From assembly GCA_963811635.1 (NCBI GenBank), contig CAWESB010000013.1, positions 1-64,000 on the forward strand: a stretch of 64,000 nt of DNA, written 5' to 3'. This DNA comes from JAIBJN01 sp963811635. GTDB taxonomy: Bacteria; Actinomycetota; Thermoleophilia; Gaiellales; Gaiellaceae. A program made the position numbers and the translations under genes. A model generated the notes under the pieces. It made no database searches. It was given only the letters and a program-made list of their open reading frames with translations, and was not told the DNA's origin. Below are positions 52,107-60,674 of the stretch, piece by piece (the stretch's first letter is position 1; every line of letters starts with the position of its first letter).

Positions 52107-52859
52107 ATGCCCGAGGGCGACGCGCTCCACCGCGCCGCCGAGCGGTTGCGTGTGCTCGAGGGCGAGGTCGTCACGGTCGAGACGCCGCACCCGCGCGCGG
52201 CCGTGCTCCAGCTCGTCGAGCGCCTCGACGGCCGCCGGCTCGAGCGCGTCAGGGCGGTGGGGAAGAACCTCCTGCTCGACTTCGAGGGCGGGCTCGTCCT
52301 TCGCAGCCACCTGCGCATGCACGGGCGCTGGCGCGTGCAGCCCGCCGACGTGGAGCCGTTCGGTACGCCGTGGCTCGTGCTCCGCGGCCGCGAGCGCCAG
52401 GCCGTGCTTTGGAACGGCCCGGTCCTGGAGCTGACGCGCGGGCGCTCCCCGACCGTCGCGCGCCTCGGGCCGGACGTGATGGGCGATCCACCCGACTTCG
52501 ACGCCATGGTCGCGCGGCTCCGGGCCACGCCGCAATCGCGCGGGCTGGGGGAGGCTCTGCTCGACCAGCGCCTGGTCGCCGGCGTCGGAAACATGTGGAA
52601 GGCGGAGGCGCTCTTCGCGGCGGAGACCTCGCCGTGGCGCAGGCTGGCCGAGGTCGACGACACCGAGCTCCGGCGCGTGCTCGAGGAGGCGGCGCGGCTC
52701 ATGCAGGCGGGCCGCCGATCCCGCCGCGTCTACCGCCGCGCGGGGCGTCCCTGCGGGTGCTGCGGGACGACGATCCGCTCCTACCCGCAGGGCGACGAGG
52801 CCCGCATGGCCTACTGGTGTCCGGGCTGCCAGGCAGGAACGAGCCCCGCGGGGGCGTAA
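52107..52859 (+). CDS. nei2: Fpg/Nei-family DNA glycosylase (endonuclease VIII-like)
   Basis: A 250-residue base-excision enzyme for oxidised pyrimidines. The N-terminus MPEGDALHRAAERL gives the catalytic Pro2 and Glu3. The H2TH region reads LGEALLDQRLVAGVGNMWKA. The C-terminal zinc finger has cysteines in CGCCGTTIRSY and YWCPGCQ. The Lhr-Nei pairing is known in mycobacteria, where the two are thought to work together in repair. It starts three bases after lhr and ends ten bases before the next, unknown gene. Confidence 0.93.
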   Translation: MPEGDALHRAAERLRVLEGEVVTVETPHPRAAVLQLVERLDGRRLERVRAVGKNLLLDFEGGLVLRSHLRMHGRWRVQPADVEPFGTPWLVLRGRERQAVLWNGPVLELTRGRSPTVARLGPDVMGDPPDFDAMVARLRATPQSRGLGEALLDQRLVAGVGNMWKAEALFAAETSPWRRLAEVDDTELRRVLEEAARLMQAGRRSRRVYRRAGRPCGCCGTTIRSYPQGDEARMAYWCPGCQAGTSPAGA

Positions 52860-52868
52860 CCGTTTCGG

Positions 52869-54167
52869 GTGTCCGACCGGGCTTCCGACCACCGACCTCC
52901 CAGCGGGGGGACCGGCAAGGCGCCGCGCTCCCCGCGCCTGTTCACCTCGCTCCGAGGCTTCTGCCTGGGTGCCTTCTTCGACCTGGGCATGGAGCTGGAG
53001 AGCGGCGCCGATCTTCCGATCGCGCTCGAGGAGCACGCCGGGCCGAACCGTCCGACGCTCTACGAGTATCGCCCGCTCGTCGGCTCCTTCATCGAGCTTC
53101 GCGCCGGGCGGATCGCGCTGCGCGAGGATGCACGGGAGGCCCTCGCCGCGCTGAAGGACGAGCCGGCGGCTGCGATCTTCGCGAGCGCCCACGCCGACGA
53201 GCGCGTCGGCGAGGACGAGGCGCTCCGCCGCACCATCCTCATCCCACTGCTCGTCCGCACCGCCGAGGCTTGCGGTGGCTTCGACTGGGACGACGCAGCG
53301 TTCGAGCGCTCCTACATCGAGCTCGAGAGCTCGCTCTACGGCGACCGCCGCTCGTACGCCGCCCTGGCGCCGGTCGTCGGCCTGACCGCCGGCGGGACGA
53401 CCGAGCTCGGGCGGGGCGTCCGCGTCCGACCCGCCGCCGCGAACGAGCTGACCGCCGCCTGGCCGGACGCCGGGAGGCTGCTCCCGCGCGACTGGGGGCG
53501 CGAGATCGACCGCACCCTGGTCCTCGAGCTCGAGGCCGAGCTCGACTCCCAGGCCTGCCGCGTCCCCGACGCGCCGGGGGAGTTCGGCCGTGCCGTGAGC
53601 GCGCTTCGGCTGGCGACGCCGGGGGCGATCGCCGCTGGTCCCGTCGTCTTCGAGCGGCTTGACTTCCGCCCGTACGGCGTCCGCCCGATGCCGGCGACCG
53701 CGGCCCAGGTTCCTCCGGGGCAGGGAACCCGCCTCGATGTCTTTCGCGCGCCGCTCGTCGTCGAGCTCCAGACGCGGCTCGCCGACGCGCCCGACGATCT
53801 GCTGGAAGCCCTCGACCGCTGGGAGCTGGCGCTCTTCCATGCTGGTGCGCATCGCTCGGACGAGCTCCGCGAGGCGTTGGAGGCGCTCCTCGGCTGCGAC
53901 GAGGGCCCGTGGGCGGCCGCCATGCGGGCCGCCGTCCTCCTAGGCGAGACGGCGCGGGAACGCGAGGATCTCCTCATCGCCCTCCGGGCGCTGCTCGACG
54001 GAGACGGCGCCGGGGCGCGCGCGGAGGACGCCGTGCGCCGGGCGCTGATCGAGACCCTGCTCGAGGGGTCGCGCGAGGAGCTCGTGGCCACCCTGGACGA
54101 GGCCCTCCTCGGGCTGCGCCCGCGGCCGCAGGTGAGCACCTCGTCCCGCGTGCTCGCGGCGGGATGA
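52869..54167 (+). CDS. Unknown protein downstream of lhr-nei2
   Basis: A 432-residue soluble protein from GTG 52869. It has no signal peptide or membrane helix. Distinct stretches are LFTSLRGFCLGAFFDLGMEL near residue 30, DRRSYAALAPVVGLTAGG in the middle and a helical C-terminal third rich in Glu, Arg and Ala ending PQVSTSSRVLAAG. No nucleotide-binding or catalytic motif is visible. Its place behind lhr-nei2 hints at a repair role, but that is context only. The stop overlaps the ATG of the next gene (ATGA). Confidence 0.65.
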   Translation: MSDRASDHRPPSGGTGKAPRSPRLFTSLRGFCLGAFFDLGMELESGADLPIALEEHAGPNRPTLYEYRPLVGSFIELRAGRIALREDAREALAALKDEPAAAIFASAHADERVGEDEALRRTILIPLLVRTAEACGGFDWDDAAFERSYIELESSLYGDRRSYAALAPVVGLTAGGTTELGRGVRVRPAAANELTAAWPDAGRLLPRDWGREIDRTLVLELEAELDSQACRVPDAPGEFGRAVSALRLATPGAIAAGPVVFERLDFRPYGVRPMPATAAQVPPGQGTRLDVFRAPLVVELQTRLADAPDDLLEALDRWELALFHAGAHRSDELREALEALLGCDEGPWAAAMRAAVLLGETAREREDLLIALRALLDGDGAGARAEDAVRRALIETLLEGSREELVATLDEALLGLRPRPQVSTSSRVLAAG

Positions 54168-54394
54168 CGGTTCCGAGCCGCGCCGACCTCCTGCGCCGTC
54201 GCCGCTGCCGCCTGCTCGTCTTCGGGATGGTGCTCGGCGCCCTCCTGCCCATCTTCCAGTGGAGCTGGGTGACGCTCGCGACCGGCCTTGCCGGCATCGC
54301 TGTGCTGCTGCTCGTCTATCGCCGCGAATGTGTTTGCAGGTCCGCGCAGCCCTCGGCACAGAGCGACACACACCCGCGCGACCCCGGGGCGTAG
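54164..54394 (+). CDS. Small two-helix membrane protein
   Basis: A 76-residue protein with an Arg-rich N-terminus (RADLLRRRRCRLLVF) and two hydrophobic helices (FGMVLGALLPIFQWSW and LATGLAGIAVLLLVY), then a polar tail. ATG 54164 overlaps the stop of the preceding gene. The function is unknown; the size and coupling suggest an accessory subunit of that protein. Confidence 0.55.
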   Translation: MTVPSRADLLRRRRCRLLVFGMVLGALLPIFQWSWVTLATGLAGIAVLLLVYRRECVCRSAQPSAQSDTHPRDPGA

Positions 54395-54404
54395 CCTCGG
54401 GGAC

Positions 54405-54671
54405 GTGGACGAAGCACGCAAGGTCATCGAGCGGCTCGAGCGGATCGAGGCGCTCCAGAGCACGCAGGCGCCCGCCGCGGAGCTGCTCGGCGAGGTGAGG
54501 CTGCTGCTCCGCGAGGGCGAGGCCTGGCTCGCGGCGGAGCACGACGGCGCCGGAGCCGGTGACACGATCGACCCGACCGGCGAAGCCGAGGAGGCTCTTC
54601 GCGGCTGCCGCGCGAGCCTCAGCGAGCGGGAGGAGGTGATACCCGAGACCGCCGACGGCGCAGTCCTATAA
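54405..54671 (+). CDS. Small helical protein, unknown
   Basis: An 88-residue acidic helical protein from GTG 54405: DEARKVIERLERIEALQSTQ is a heptad-like amphipathic helix, followed by ELLGEVRLLLREGEAWLAAE and a Gly/Asp-rich loop. It may form a coiled-coil dimer. The agmatinase-family gene begins ten bases after the stop. No family is recognised. Confidence 0.6.
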   Translation: MDEARKVIERLERIEALQSTQAPAAELLGEVRLLLREGEAWLAAEHDGAGAGDTIDPTGEAEEALRGCRASLSEREEVIPETADGAVL

Positions 54672-54680
54672 TCGCGCCCG

Positions 54681-55619
54681 ATGCCGCGCTACGGGCCGCC
54701 GAATGCGTTCGAGACCCCGCGCTTCTCGGGCCCGCGGACGTTCATGCGACTCCCGCACGTGCGCGACCTCGACGGGGTCGACGTGGCCATCGTCGGCATC
54801 CCGACGGACGGCGCCGTCGTCTACCGGTCGGGCGCGCGCTTCGGGCCGGAGGGGATCCGGAGCGTGTCCGTGACGCTGCGCAACTACAACCGAAACCTCG
54901 GCGTCGACGTGGTCGAGAAGCTCTCGCTCGTCGACTACGGCGACGTGCCAACGGTCCCCGGGTCGACCGCGGACTCGCTCGAGCGCTCGACGGCGGCGCT
55001 CGAGGAGATTGCGCGGGCCGGAGTGACGACGATCGGGCTCGGGGGCGACCACACCGTGCTGCTCGCGGAGCTGCGGGCGCTCGCCGCCGTCCATGGACCG
55101 CTGGCGCTCGTCCAGTTCGACTCCCACCACGACCTGTGGGACGAGTACTTCGGGCAGAAGCTCTTCCACGGGAGCGTCGTCCGCCGTGCCGTCGAGGAAG
55201 GTCTGATCGATCCGGAGCGGTCGATTCAGGCCGGCCTTCGCGGATCGCTGAACGACGCCGGCGACGTGGGCATGCCGGCGAGCTTCGGCATCGACGCGCT
55301 CGCCTACGAGGAGCTGGCCGCGCTCGGCCCGGGAGGGTTCTCGGAGCGCGTCCGCAACCGTGTCGGAAGCTCTGCCTGCTTCCTGTCCTTCGACATCGAC
55401 TTTGTCGACCCCGCGTTCGCGCCCGGCACGGGGACGCCAGAGGTCGGGGGGCCGTCGAGCCGCGAGGCGCTCACGTACATCCGTTCCCTCGCCGGGTTGG
55501 ACTTCCGAGGCTTCGACTGCGTCGAGGTCTCGCCGCCGTTCGACCCCGCCGGCGTGACGGCGCTCGTGGCGGCCAACGCCTGCTTCGAGATGCTCTCGCT
55601 CGTCGCCCTCCGCCGGTGA
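54681..55619 (+). CDS. Agmatinase/arginase-family ureohydrolase
   Basis: A 312-residue two-manganese ureohydrolase that releases urea from a guanidino compound. Metal motifs are GLGGDHTVLL (His), FDSHHDLWDEYFG (in place of the common DAHxD) and SFDIDFVDPAFAPGTGTPE. The N-terminus with GVDVAIVGIPTDGAVVYRSG fits agmatinases. The Ser for the usual Ala in the second motif is a mild variation. Which guanidino substrate it uses is open. The parA gene follows after 127 bases. Confidence 0.88.
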   Translation: MPRYGPPNAFETPRFSGPRTFMRLPHVRDLDGVDVAIVGIPTDGAVVYRSGARFGPEGIRSVSVTLRNYNRNLGVDVVEKLSLVDYGDVPTVPGSTADSLERSTAALEEIARAGVTTIGLGGDHTVLLAELRALAAVHGPLALVQFDSHHDLWDEYFGQKLFHGSVVRRAVEEGLIDPERSIQAGLRGSLNDAGDVGMPASFGIDALAYEELAALGPGGFSERVRNRVGSSACFLSFDIDFVDPAFAPGTGTPEVGGPSSREALTYIRSLAGLDFRGFDCVEVSPPFDPAGVTALVAANACFEMLSLVALRR

Positions 55620-55746
55620 GGACACCCGCGGGTGCGCGGCCCGAAAACAGGGCCCCGAATCGCCGCTGTGCCGCTCCCCAAGCCGGATTGCGCGGAGAAG
55701 AACCTGAGAAGGATTGTGCTACCCTGGCACGAAACAGGAGCCCTCA

Positions 55747-56580
55747 ATGGGCCTTTCCGGAATTCTTACGCGTCCGCGGAAGCGGACGCCTACTTCACAG
55801 GGAGTCACGCTGGGTCAGGTCATCGCGCTCGCCAACCAGAAGGGTGGCGTGGCGAAGACGACGACGACGCTCAACCTCGCCGTCGCCTTCACGGAGCAGG
55901 GGTTCAACGTGCTCGGCATCGACCTGGACCCGCAGGGCAACCTGACCATGAGCCAGGGCATGGACCCGGACGCGGTCGAGCGCTCGATGTTCGATGTCCT
56001 CGTCCACAGCCTGCCCATCGACGAGGTCATCCACCGGACGGAGATCGACCTGGCCGTCTCCTCGATCGACCTCGCCGGCGCGGAGCTCGCGCTCTCGAGC
56101 ATGATCGGCCGCGAGCGCGCGCTGCAGAAGGCGCTGCTCTCGGTGCGGAGCCGCTACGACTACATCCTCATCGACACCCCGCCGTCGCTCGGGCTGCTGA
56201 CGATCAACGCGCTCACGGCGTCGGACAGCGTCATCGTTCCGGTGCAGTGCGAGTACCTCTCCCTCCGCGGGCTCGTCCAGCTGGAGAACACGCTCTCGAT
56301 GATCCGTGAGAATCTCAACCCGACGGTGGAGATCCGCGGGATACTCCCGACCATGTACGACGGCCGCACCCTCCACTCGAAGGAGGCCGTCGAGATGCTC
56401 AAGGAGAACTTCGGCGACCTGGTCTTCGAGACGAGGATCCGCAAGACCGTGCGCTATGCGGAAGCGCCCGTGCAGGGCAGCTCCGTGCTGAAGTACGACC
56501 CGGCGGGAGCCGCCGCCGACGCCTACCGCGAGCTCGCGAAGGAGGTGCTCGATGGCGCGACGCCGCGCCAGCATGCGTGA
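55747..56580 (+). CDS. parA: ParA-family ATPase
   Basis: A 277-residue P-loop ATPase that binds DNA or membrane and drives segregation or positioning. The deviant Walker A is ANQKGGVAKTTTTLNLA (about residue 30), Walker A' is GIDLDPQGNLTMS, and Walker B YILIDTPPSLGLLT lies near 145. ATG 55747 is backed by an AGGAG site seven bases upstream. The next gene overlaps by 29 bases and is an FtsZ homologue, not ParB, an unusual arrangement. The gap before parA holds a palindrome CACCCGCGGGTG (55623-55634). Confidence 0.92.
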   Translation: MGLSGILTRPRKRTPTSQGVTLGQVIALANQKGGVAKTTTTLNLAVAFTEQGFNVLGIDLDPQGNLTMSQGMDPDAVERSMFDVLVHSLPIDEVIHRTEIDLAVSSIDLAGAELALSSMIGRERALQKALLSVRSRYDYILIDTPPSLGLLTINALTASDSVIVPVQCEYLSLRGLVQLENTLSMIRENLNPTVEIRGILPTMYDGRTLHSKEAVEMLKENFGDLVFETRIRKTVRYAEAPVQGSSVLKYDPAGAAADAYRELAKEVLDGATPRQHA

Positions 56581-57991
56581 GGGCCCGCTCGCCGAGCTCT
56601 TCCGGGCGACCGAGGCCGCGCAGCGGCAGTCCGAGAAGCCGGGCGAGCAGGGCCAGGAGCCCCCGGCCCAGGTAGCTTCCGACCCCGACGCGACCGTCGA
56701 GTCGGCCGCGCCCGTCGAGCCGCCGGCATCGACTCCGGAGCCGGAGCCCGAGGAGATCACCCTTGCCGAGCCTGCCGAGCCGCCCGCGCGCGGGGCGGCG
56801 GCCGAGCGGGCCGCAGCCGCGCCGCCGGCTCCGCCGACACCCGAGCGAGCACCCGCGCCGCCGCCGAAGTCGGACCGGCCCGAGCGCCCCTACGCCGACC
56901 CGGCCGGCGACCGCCAGCTGACGCAGCCGGTCCGCCGCCTGATCGAGCCGACGCCGCGCATGCGCACGACCCCTCGCCCCGACTCCGCCGCCTACCTGGC
57001 TGTCATCCGGGTCGTCGGTGTCGGCGGGGCCGGCCTGAACGCCGTCAACCGCATGATCGAGGCGGGGATCTCGCAGGTCGAGTTCATCGCCGTCAACACG
57101 GACATTCAGCAGCTGAAGCAGTGCGAGGCGCCGATCAAGCTCCACATCGGCCGCGACCTGACGCAGGGCCTCGGCTCCGGCGCCGACCCGGACGTCGGTC
57201 GCCGCGCCGCCGAGGAGGCCGAGGATCAGATCAAGCACGTCCTCCGCGGCTCCGACATGGTCTTCGTCACCGCCGGCGAGGGCGGGGGCACCGGCTCCGG
57301 CGCCGCGCCTGTCGTGGCCAAGCTCGCGAAGGACGTCGGCGCGCTCGCCGTCGGCATCGTCACGATGCCGTTCCGCTTCGAGGGAACCCGCCGCCGTGCC
57401 CAGGCCGAGGCGGGGGCCGAGATGCTCCGCGAGGTCTGCGACACGGTCATCCTCATCCCGAACGACCGGCTGCTAGAGGTGCTCGACCGCTCGACGTCGA
57501 TGCTGGACGCGTTCCGGATCGCCGACGACGTGCTCCGCCAGGGCGTCCAGGGCATCTGCGACCTGATCACGATGCCCGGCCTCATCAACCTCGACTTCGC
57601 GGACGTGCGCACGGTCATGTCCGACGCCGGCTCCGCGCTCATGGGCATCGGCTTCGCGACCGGCGAGAACCGGGCCCACGAGGCCGCCGAGCGGGCGCTC
57701 CGCTCGCCGCTGATCGACACCGAGCTCGTCGGCGCCCGCGGGATCCTGCTCTCGATCGCCGGCGGCGAGGACCTGACGCTGCTCGAGGTGAACGAGGCGG
57801 CCGAGGTCATCCGCCGCGGCGCGACCGATGAGACGAACATCATCTTCGGCGCGACCATCGACGAGCGCCTCGCCGGACAGGTCTGGGTGACGGTGATCGC
57901 CACGGGCATCGGCCAGCCGCAGGCGCGGGAGGGAATCCGCCCCTCGGAGCCGGACCCGCTCGAGCCGCCGAGCTTCCTGAGCGATCTTTAG
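56552..57991 (+). CDS. ftsZ: FtsZ with long disordered N-terminal extension
   Basis: A 479-residue tubulin-like GTPase. Residues 1-150 are a Pro/Glu/Ala-rich extension, beginning with a basic, partly helical patch (REGPLAELFRATEAAQ). The FtsZ core starts at about 151 (VIRVVGVGGAGLNAVNRMIE). The GTP signature GGGTGSGAAP lies at 244-253, and the catalytic T7 loop reads INLDFADVRTVM. The C-terminus is short and ends PLEPPSFLSDL, which resembles the conserved tail peptide of FtsZ. It overlaps parA by 29 bases. Whether this is the only FtsZ of the cell or a second copy cannot be told here. Confidence 0.9.
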   Translation: MARRRASMREGPLAELFRATEAAQRQSEKPGEQGQEPPAQVASDPDATVESAAPVEPPASTPEPEPEEITLAEPAEPPARGAAAERAAAAPPAPPTPERAPAPPPKSDRPERPYADPAGDRQLTQPVRRLIEPTPRMRTTPRPDSAAYLAVIRVVGVGGAGLNAVNRMIEAGISQVEFIAVNTDIQQLKQCEAPIKLHIGRDLTQGLGSGADPDVGRRAAEEAEDQIKHVLRGSDMVFVTAGEGGGTGSGAAPVVAKLAKDVGALAVGIVTMPFRFEGTRRRAQAEAGAEMLREVCDTVILIPNDRLLEVLDRSTSMLDAFRIADDVLRQGVQGICDLITMPGLINLDFADVRTVMSDAGSALMGIGFATGENRAHEAAERALRSPLIDTELVGARGILLSIAGGEDLTLLEVNEAAEVIRRGATDETNIIFGATIDERLAGQVWVTVIATGIGQPQAREGIRPSEPDPLEPPSFLSDL

Positions 57992-58155
57992 GAGTGCTCG
58001 GCGAGGCGTTGCTCGTCGCCGGGGCGGCCTGGTCGTTCCGAGACAAGGACGCAGGGAGCACTCGTAGCCGGAGGCTACGGGCGCGACTGAGGACGCAGCT
58101 CTCGGGGCGAGCAGGACGTTCCGGCGGCTCAGCCCGCGCTTCGTCGAGCACTCCT
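57990..58155. repeat. 166-bp imperfect palindrome after ftsZ
   Basis: The whole gap behind ftsZ folds on itself. The outer arms AGGAGTGCTCGGCGA (57990-58004) and its near-complement end at 58155. The interior continues to match for most of its length, and the centre is a perfect 7-bp stem, CGTAGCC-GGA-GGCTACG (58063-58079). The 8-mer GAGCACTC or its complement occurs three times (57992-57999, 58056-58063, 58146-58153). It could be a strong terminator, a structured RNA, a protein-binding site or a small repeat element. No open gene is present. Confidence 0.7.
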
Positions 58156-58172
58156 GGCGCTACGCTCCCCGC

Positions 58173-59741
58173 ATGAAGGGCGCAGTGGCCGCCGGCCACC
58201 CGCTGACAGCCCAGGCGGGCGCGCGGATCCTCGCCGAGGGAGGGAACGCGGTGGACGCCTGCATCGCGGCGGCGTTCGTGTCGTGGGTGGCGGAGAGCCC
58301 GCTGACGGGCCCGGGCGGCGGCGGCTTCATGCTCGTCCACGAGGAGCGGGACCGGGCAGACCGCCTGCTCGACTTCTTCGCCGCCGTGCCCGGCGCCGGC
58401 CTGCCGCCCGGCGAGCGCGGCGAGATGGTCTCCGTCGACATCCCTTTCGACGAGCGGACGACTCAGTTCTTCCTCATCGGGCCGGCCGCAGTCGCCGTCC
58501 CCGGCATGCCCGCCGGCCTCGCCGCCGCGCACCGCCGCTACGCCAGGCTCCCATGGCAGGAGCTGATCGTCCCGGCGGTCGAGGTGGCACGGGCGGGCGT
58601 GCCGGTGAACGCGGCGCAGGCCTTCCTCCACGAGATCCTCGACGCGATCCTCCGGGCCGAGCCCGAGGGCCGCAAGGTCTACGGCGGCGACAGCCCGCTC
58701 GGCGAAGGGGAGGTCCTCCACATGGACGACCTGGCCGCGACCCTCGAATGGCTGGCCGCCGAAGGTGGCGAGGCGTTCTACCGCGGCGAGCTCGCCGCCC
58801 GGATGTGCGCGGCCGTGCAGGCGCGCGGCGGCACGGTCAGCGAGCAGGACCTGGCCTCGTACCGCGTCATCCGCCGCCGGCCCGTGCGCGCCGCCTACCG
58901 CGACGCCGAGTACGTGGCGAACCCGCCGCCGTCCTCTGGCGGCCTCCTCATCGCCTTCGCCCTCCGCGTGCTCGACGGGCTCGGCCCGATGCCGAGCGCC
59001 GGTAGCGCCGAGGCGGTCTCGATCCTCTCCGAGGCCATGCGCGAGGCCGGGCGGGCCCGGGGCGGCAACTTCGTCACCGAGCTCTACCGGGGCGGGGCGG
59101 CCGGGCGCGTCCTCGCCGACCAGCGGGTCGCCGAGGCCGTCGACGCGGCGCGCACACGGCTCCGGGCGCCCGTGGCCGAGCCGATGGGCGTGCCCTCGAC
59201 GACGCACATCAGCGTCGTGGACGGCGAGGGCAACGCGGCGTCGCTCTCGGCTTCGACCGGCTGCGGCTCGGGGTTCCTCGTCCCGGGCACCGGGATCCAG
59301 CTGAACAACATGCTCGGGGAGCCCGACCTCAACCCGCCCGGAAAATCGCCGCGACCTGGGACGAGGCTGACCAGCATGATGGCGCCGTCGATGGTGCTCG
59401 CCGACGGCCGGCCGAGGCTCGTCGTCGGCAGCGCAGGGTCGATCCGCCTGCGGGCCGCAATCCTTCAGATCGTCGTCAACGTCCTCGACCACGGCCTCAC
59501 GGCGGAGGAAGCGATCCAGGCGCCGCGCGTCCACTTCGACGACGGCGTCCTCCAACTCGAGGGCGGCCTCGCGCCCGGGACGGCGGACGCGCTGGAGGAG
59601 TCCGGCTACACGGTGAACCGCTGGGCCGGGGGCAACCTCTACTTCGGCGGTGCCGCCGCGGTTGCGATCCGGGAGGACGGGAGGCTCGAGGCCGCGGGCG
59701 ATCCGCGTCGAGGCGGGGCCGGCATGGTCGTGGGCACGTGA
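58173..59741 (+). CDS. ggt: Gamma-glutamyltransferase
   Basis: A 522-residue Ntn-hydrolase that splits gamma-glutamyl bonds such as that of glutathione. The N-terminus AAGHPLTAQAGARILAEGGN and GPGGGGFMLVHE are family signatures. The catalytic Thr that becomes the N-terminus of the small subunit after self-cleavage is in PSTTHISVVDGEGNA (about residue 348). GSGFLVPGTGIQLNN follows. There is no signal peptide, so it is probably cytoplasmic, unlike E. coli Ggt. ATG 58173 follows the palindrome by 17 bases. The GNAT gene overlaps its stop. Confidence 0.92.
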   Translation: MKGAVAAGHPLTAQAGARILAEGGNAVDACIAAAFVSWVAESPLTGPGGGGFMLVHEERDRADRLLDFFAAVPGAGLPPGERGEMVSVDIPFDERTTQFFLIGPAAVAVPGMPAGLAAAHRRYARLPWQELIVPAVEVARAGVPVNAAQAFLHEILDAILRAEPEGRKVYGGDSPLGEGEVLHMDDLAATLEWLAAEGGEAFYRGELAARMCAAVQARGGTVSEQDLASYRVIRRRPVRAAYRDAEYVANPPPSSGGLLIAFALRVLDGLGPMPSAGSAEAVSILSEAMREAGRARGGNFVTELYRGGAAGRVLADQRVAEAVDAARTRLRAPVAEPMGVPSTTHISVVDGEGNAASLSASTGCGSGFLVPGTGIQLNNMLGEPDLNPPGKSPRPGTRLTSMMAPSMVLADGRPRLVVGSAGSIRLRAAILQIVVNVLDHGLTAEEAIQAPRVHFDDGVLQLEGGLAPGTADALEESGYTVNRWAGGNLYFGGAAAVAIREDGRLEAAGDPRRGGAGMVVGT

Positions 59742-60241
59742 ACATCCAGGTCCGCCGGGCGGCGCCGGGAGACGCGGCGGCCCTCGTCGACCTCGCGCGC
59801 GCCGTCGGTGCCGAGCCCGAGGGCTGGTTGATCACCAACGGCGACTGGCGGACTCCCTCGGAGGAGCGCCGGTACCTCCGGGCGGTGCGGCGGCACACGC
59901 ACGCTGCGGTCTTCGTCGCCGAGACGGCGGACGGGATCGTCGGCCGCATTTCGCTCGCGCGCGACGTGCACCCCGCCAGCGAGCACGTCGCCGACCTCGG
60001 GCTGATGGTCGCCGGCGCCCACCGGCGGCGGGGGATCGGGCGCGCGCTCATGGCGGCCGCCGAGGCCTGGGCCCGCGAGGTCGGCGTCCACAAGCTCGAG
60101 CTGCACGTCTTCCCCTACAACGATGCCGCCATCGCCCTCTACGAGGACATGGGCTACGAGCGGGAGGGCTACCGCCGCGACCACTACCGGCGCTCCGACG
60201 GCTACGTTGACGCCATCCTCATGGCCAAGGTGATCCAGTGA
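59738..60241 (+). CDS. GNAT-family N-acetyltransferase
   Basis: A 167-residue acetyltransferase. The acetyl-CoA loop is seen in HRRRGIGRALMAAAEAWARE (motif Q/RxxGxG/A) and the later strand-helix LELHVFPYNDAAIALYEDMG is the classic motif B. GTG 59738 overlaps the stop of the transferase gene, so the two are cotranscribed. The substrate amine is unknown. It overlaps the next gene's start (GTGA). Confidence 0.9.
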   Translation: MNIQVRRAAPGDAAALVDLARAVGAEPEGWLITNGDWRTPSEERRYLRAVRRHTHAAVFVAETADGIVGRISLARDVHPASEHVADLGLMVAGAHRRRGIGRALMAAAEAWAREVGVHKLELHVFPYNDAAIALYEDMGYEREGYRRDHYRRSDGYVDAILMAKVIQ

Positions 60242-60606
60242 CCGAGCCGATCGAGCCCAGACCGGGGTCGGTCCTCTTCGAGGAGCAGGTGCTCGAGGAG
60301 GAGGAAGAGCTCTGGATCGACGACTCCGGTGAGGACCACTCCGGTTGGTTCTGCGTTCGCACGGATCCGTTCCCGTGCCCGGCCGCCGGCTGCACGTACG
60401 TCGCCGAGTTCATGACCGCCGTCCACCTCATCCTGGTCTGGGTCGACCGGGACGACCCGAACCTCCTCTGGCATGCCCAGCGGGCCAAGGACGTCGGCCG
60501 CAACCCGCGGATCGTCCCGTACGAGCGCGGATTCGGCCCGAGCGCCTCGTACTACGCCTGGGAGGCCTCCGGGCGGCCGGTGCACGGGGTCAGGCGTCCA
60601 GCATAA
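60238..60606 (+). CDS. Unknown cysteine-containing protein
   Basis: A 122-residue acidic protein from GTG 60238. Three cysteines (SGWFCVRTDPFPCPAAGCTY) sit around residues 38-52 and could bind a metal ion or form a disulfide. The rest reads TAVHLILVWVDRDDPNLLWH and ends with a basic tail. No family is recognised. It is the last cistron of the ggt-GNAT operon. Confidence 0.65.
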   Translation: MTEPIEPRPGSVLFEEQVLEEEEELWIDDSGEDHSGWFCVRTDPFPCPAAGCTYVAEFMTAVHLILVWVDRDDPNLLWHAQRAKDVGRNPRIVPYERGFGPSASYYAWEASGRPVHGVRRPA

Positions 60607-60674
60607 GCAGCGCTTAAGCACCGGTTCAGCAAGTCGTGTGGTCGGCCTCCGCTTCGGCCGGGCAGGCTGAGACC

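Noticed and set aside
55620..55746. Riboswitch or promoter ahead of parA
   Set aside because: The gap shows a 12-base palindrome and a weak GGCCC/GGGCC stem but no known aptamer pattern and no convincing -35/-10 pair.
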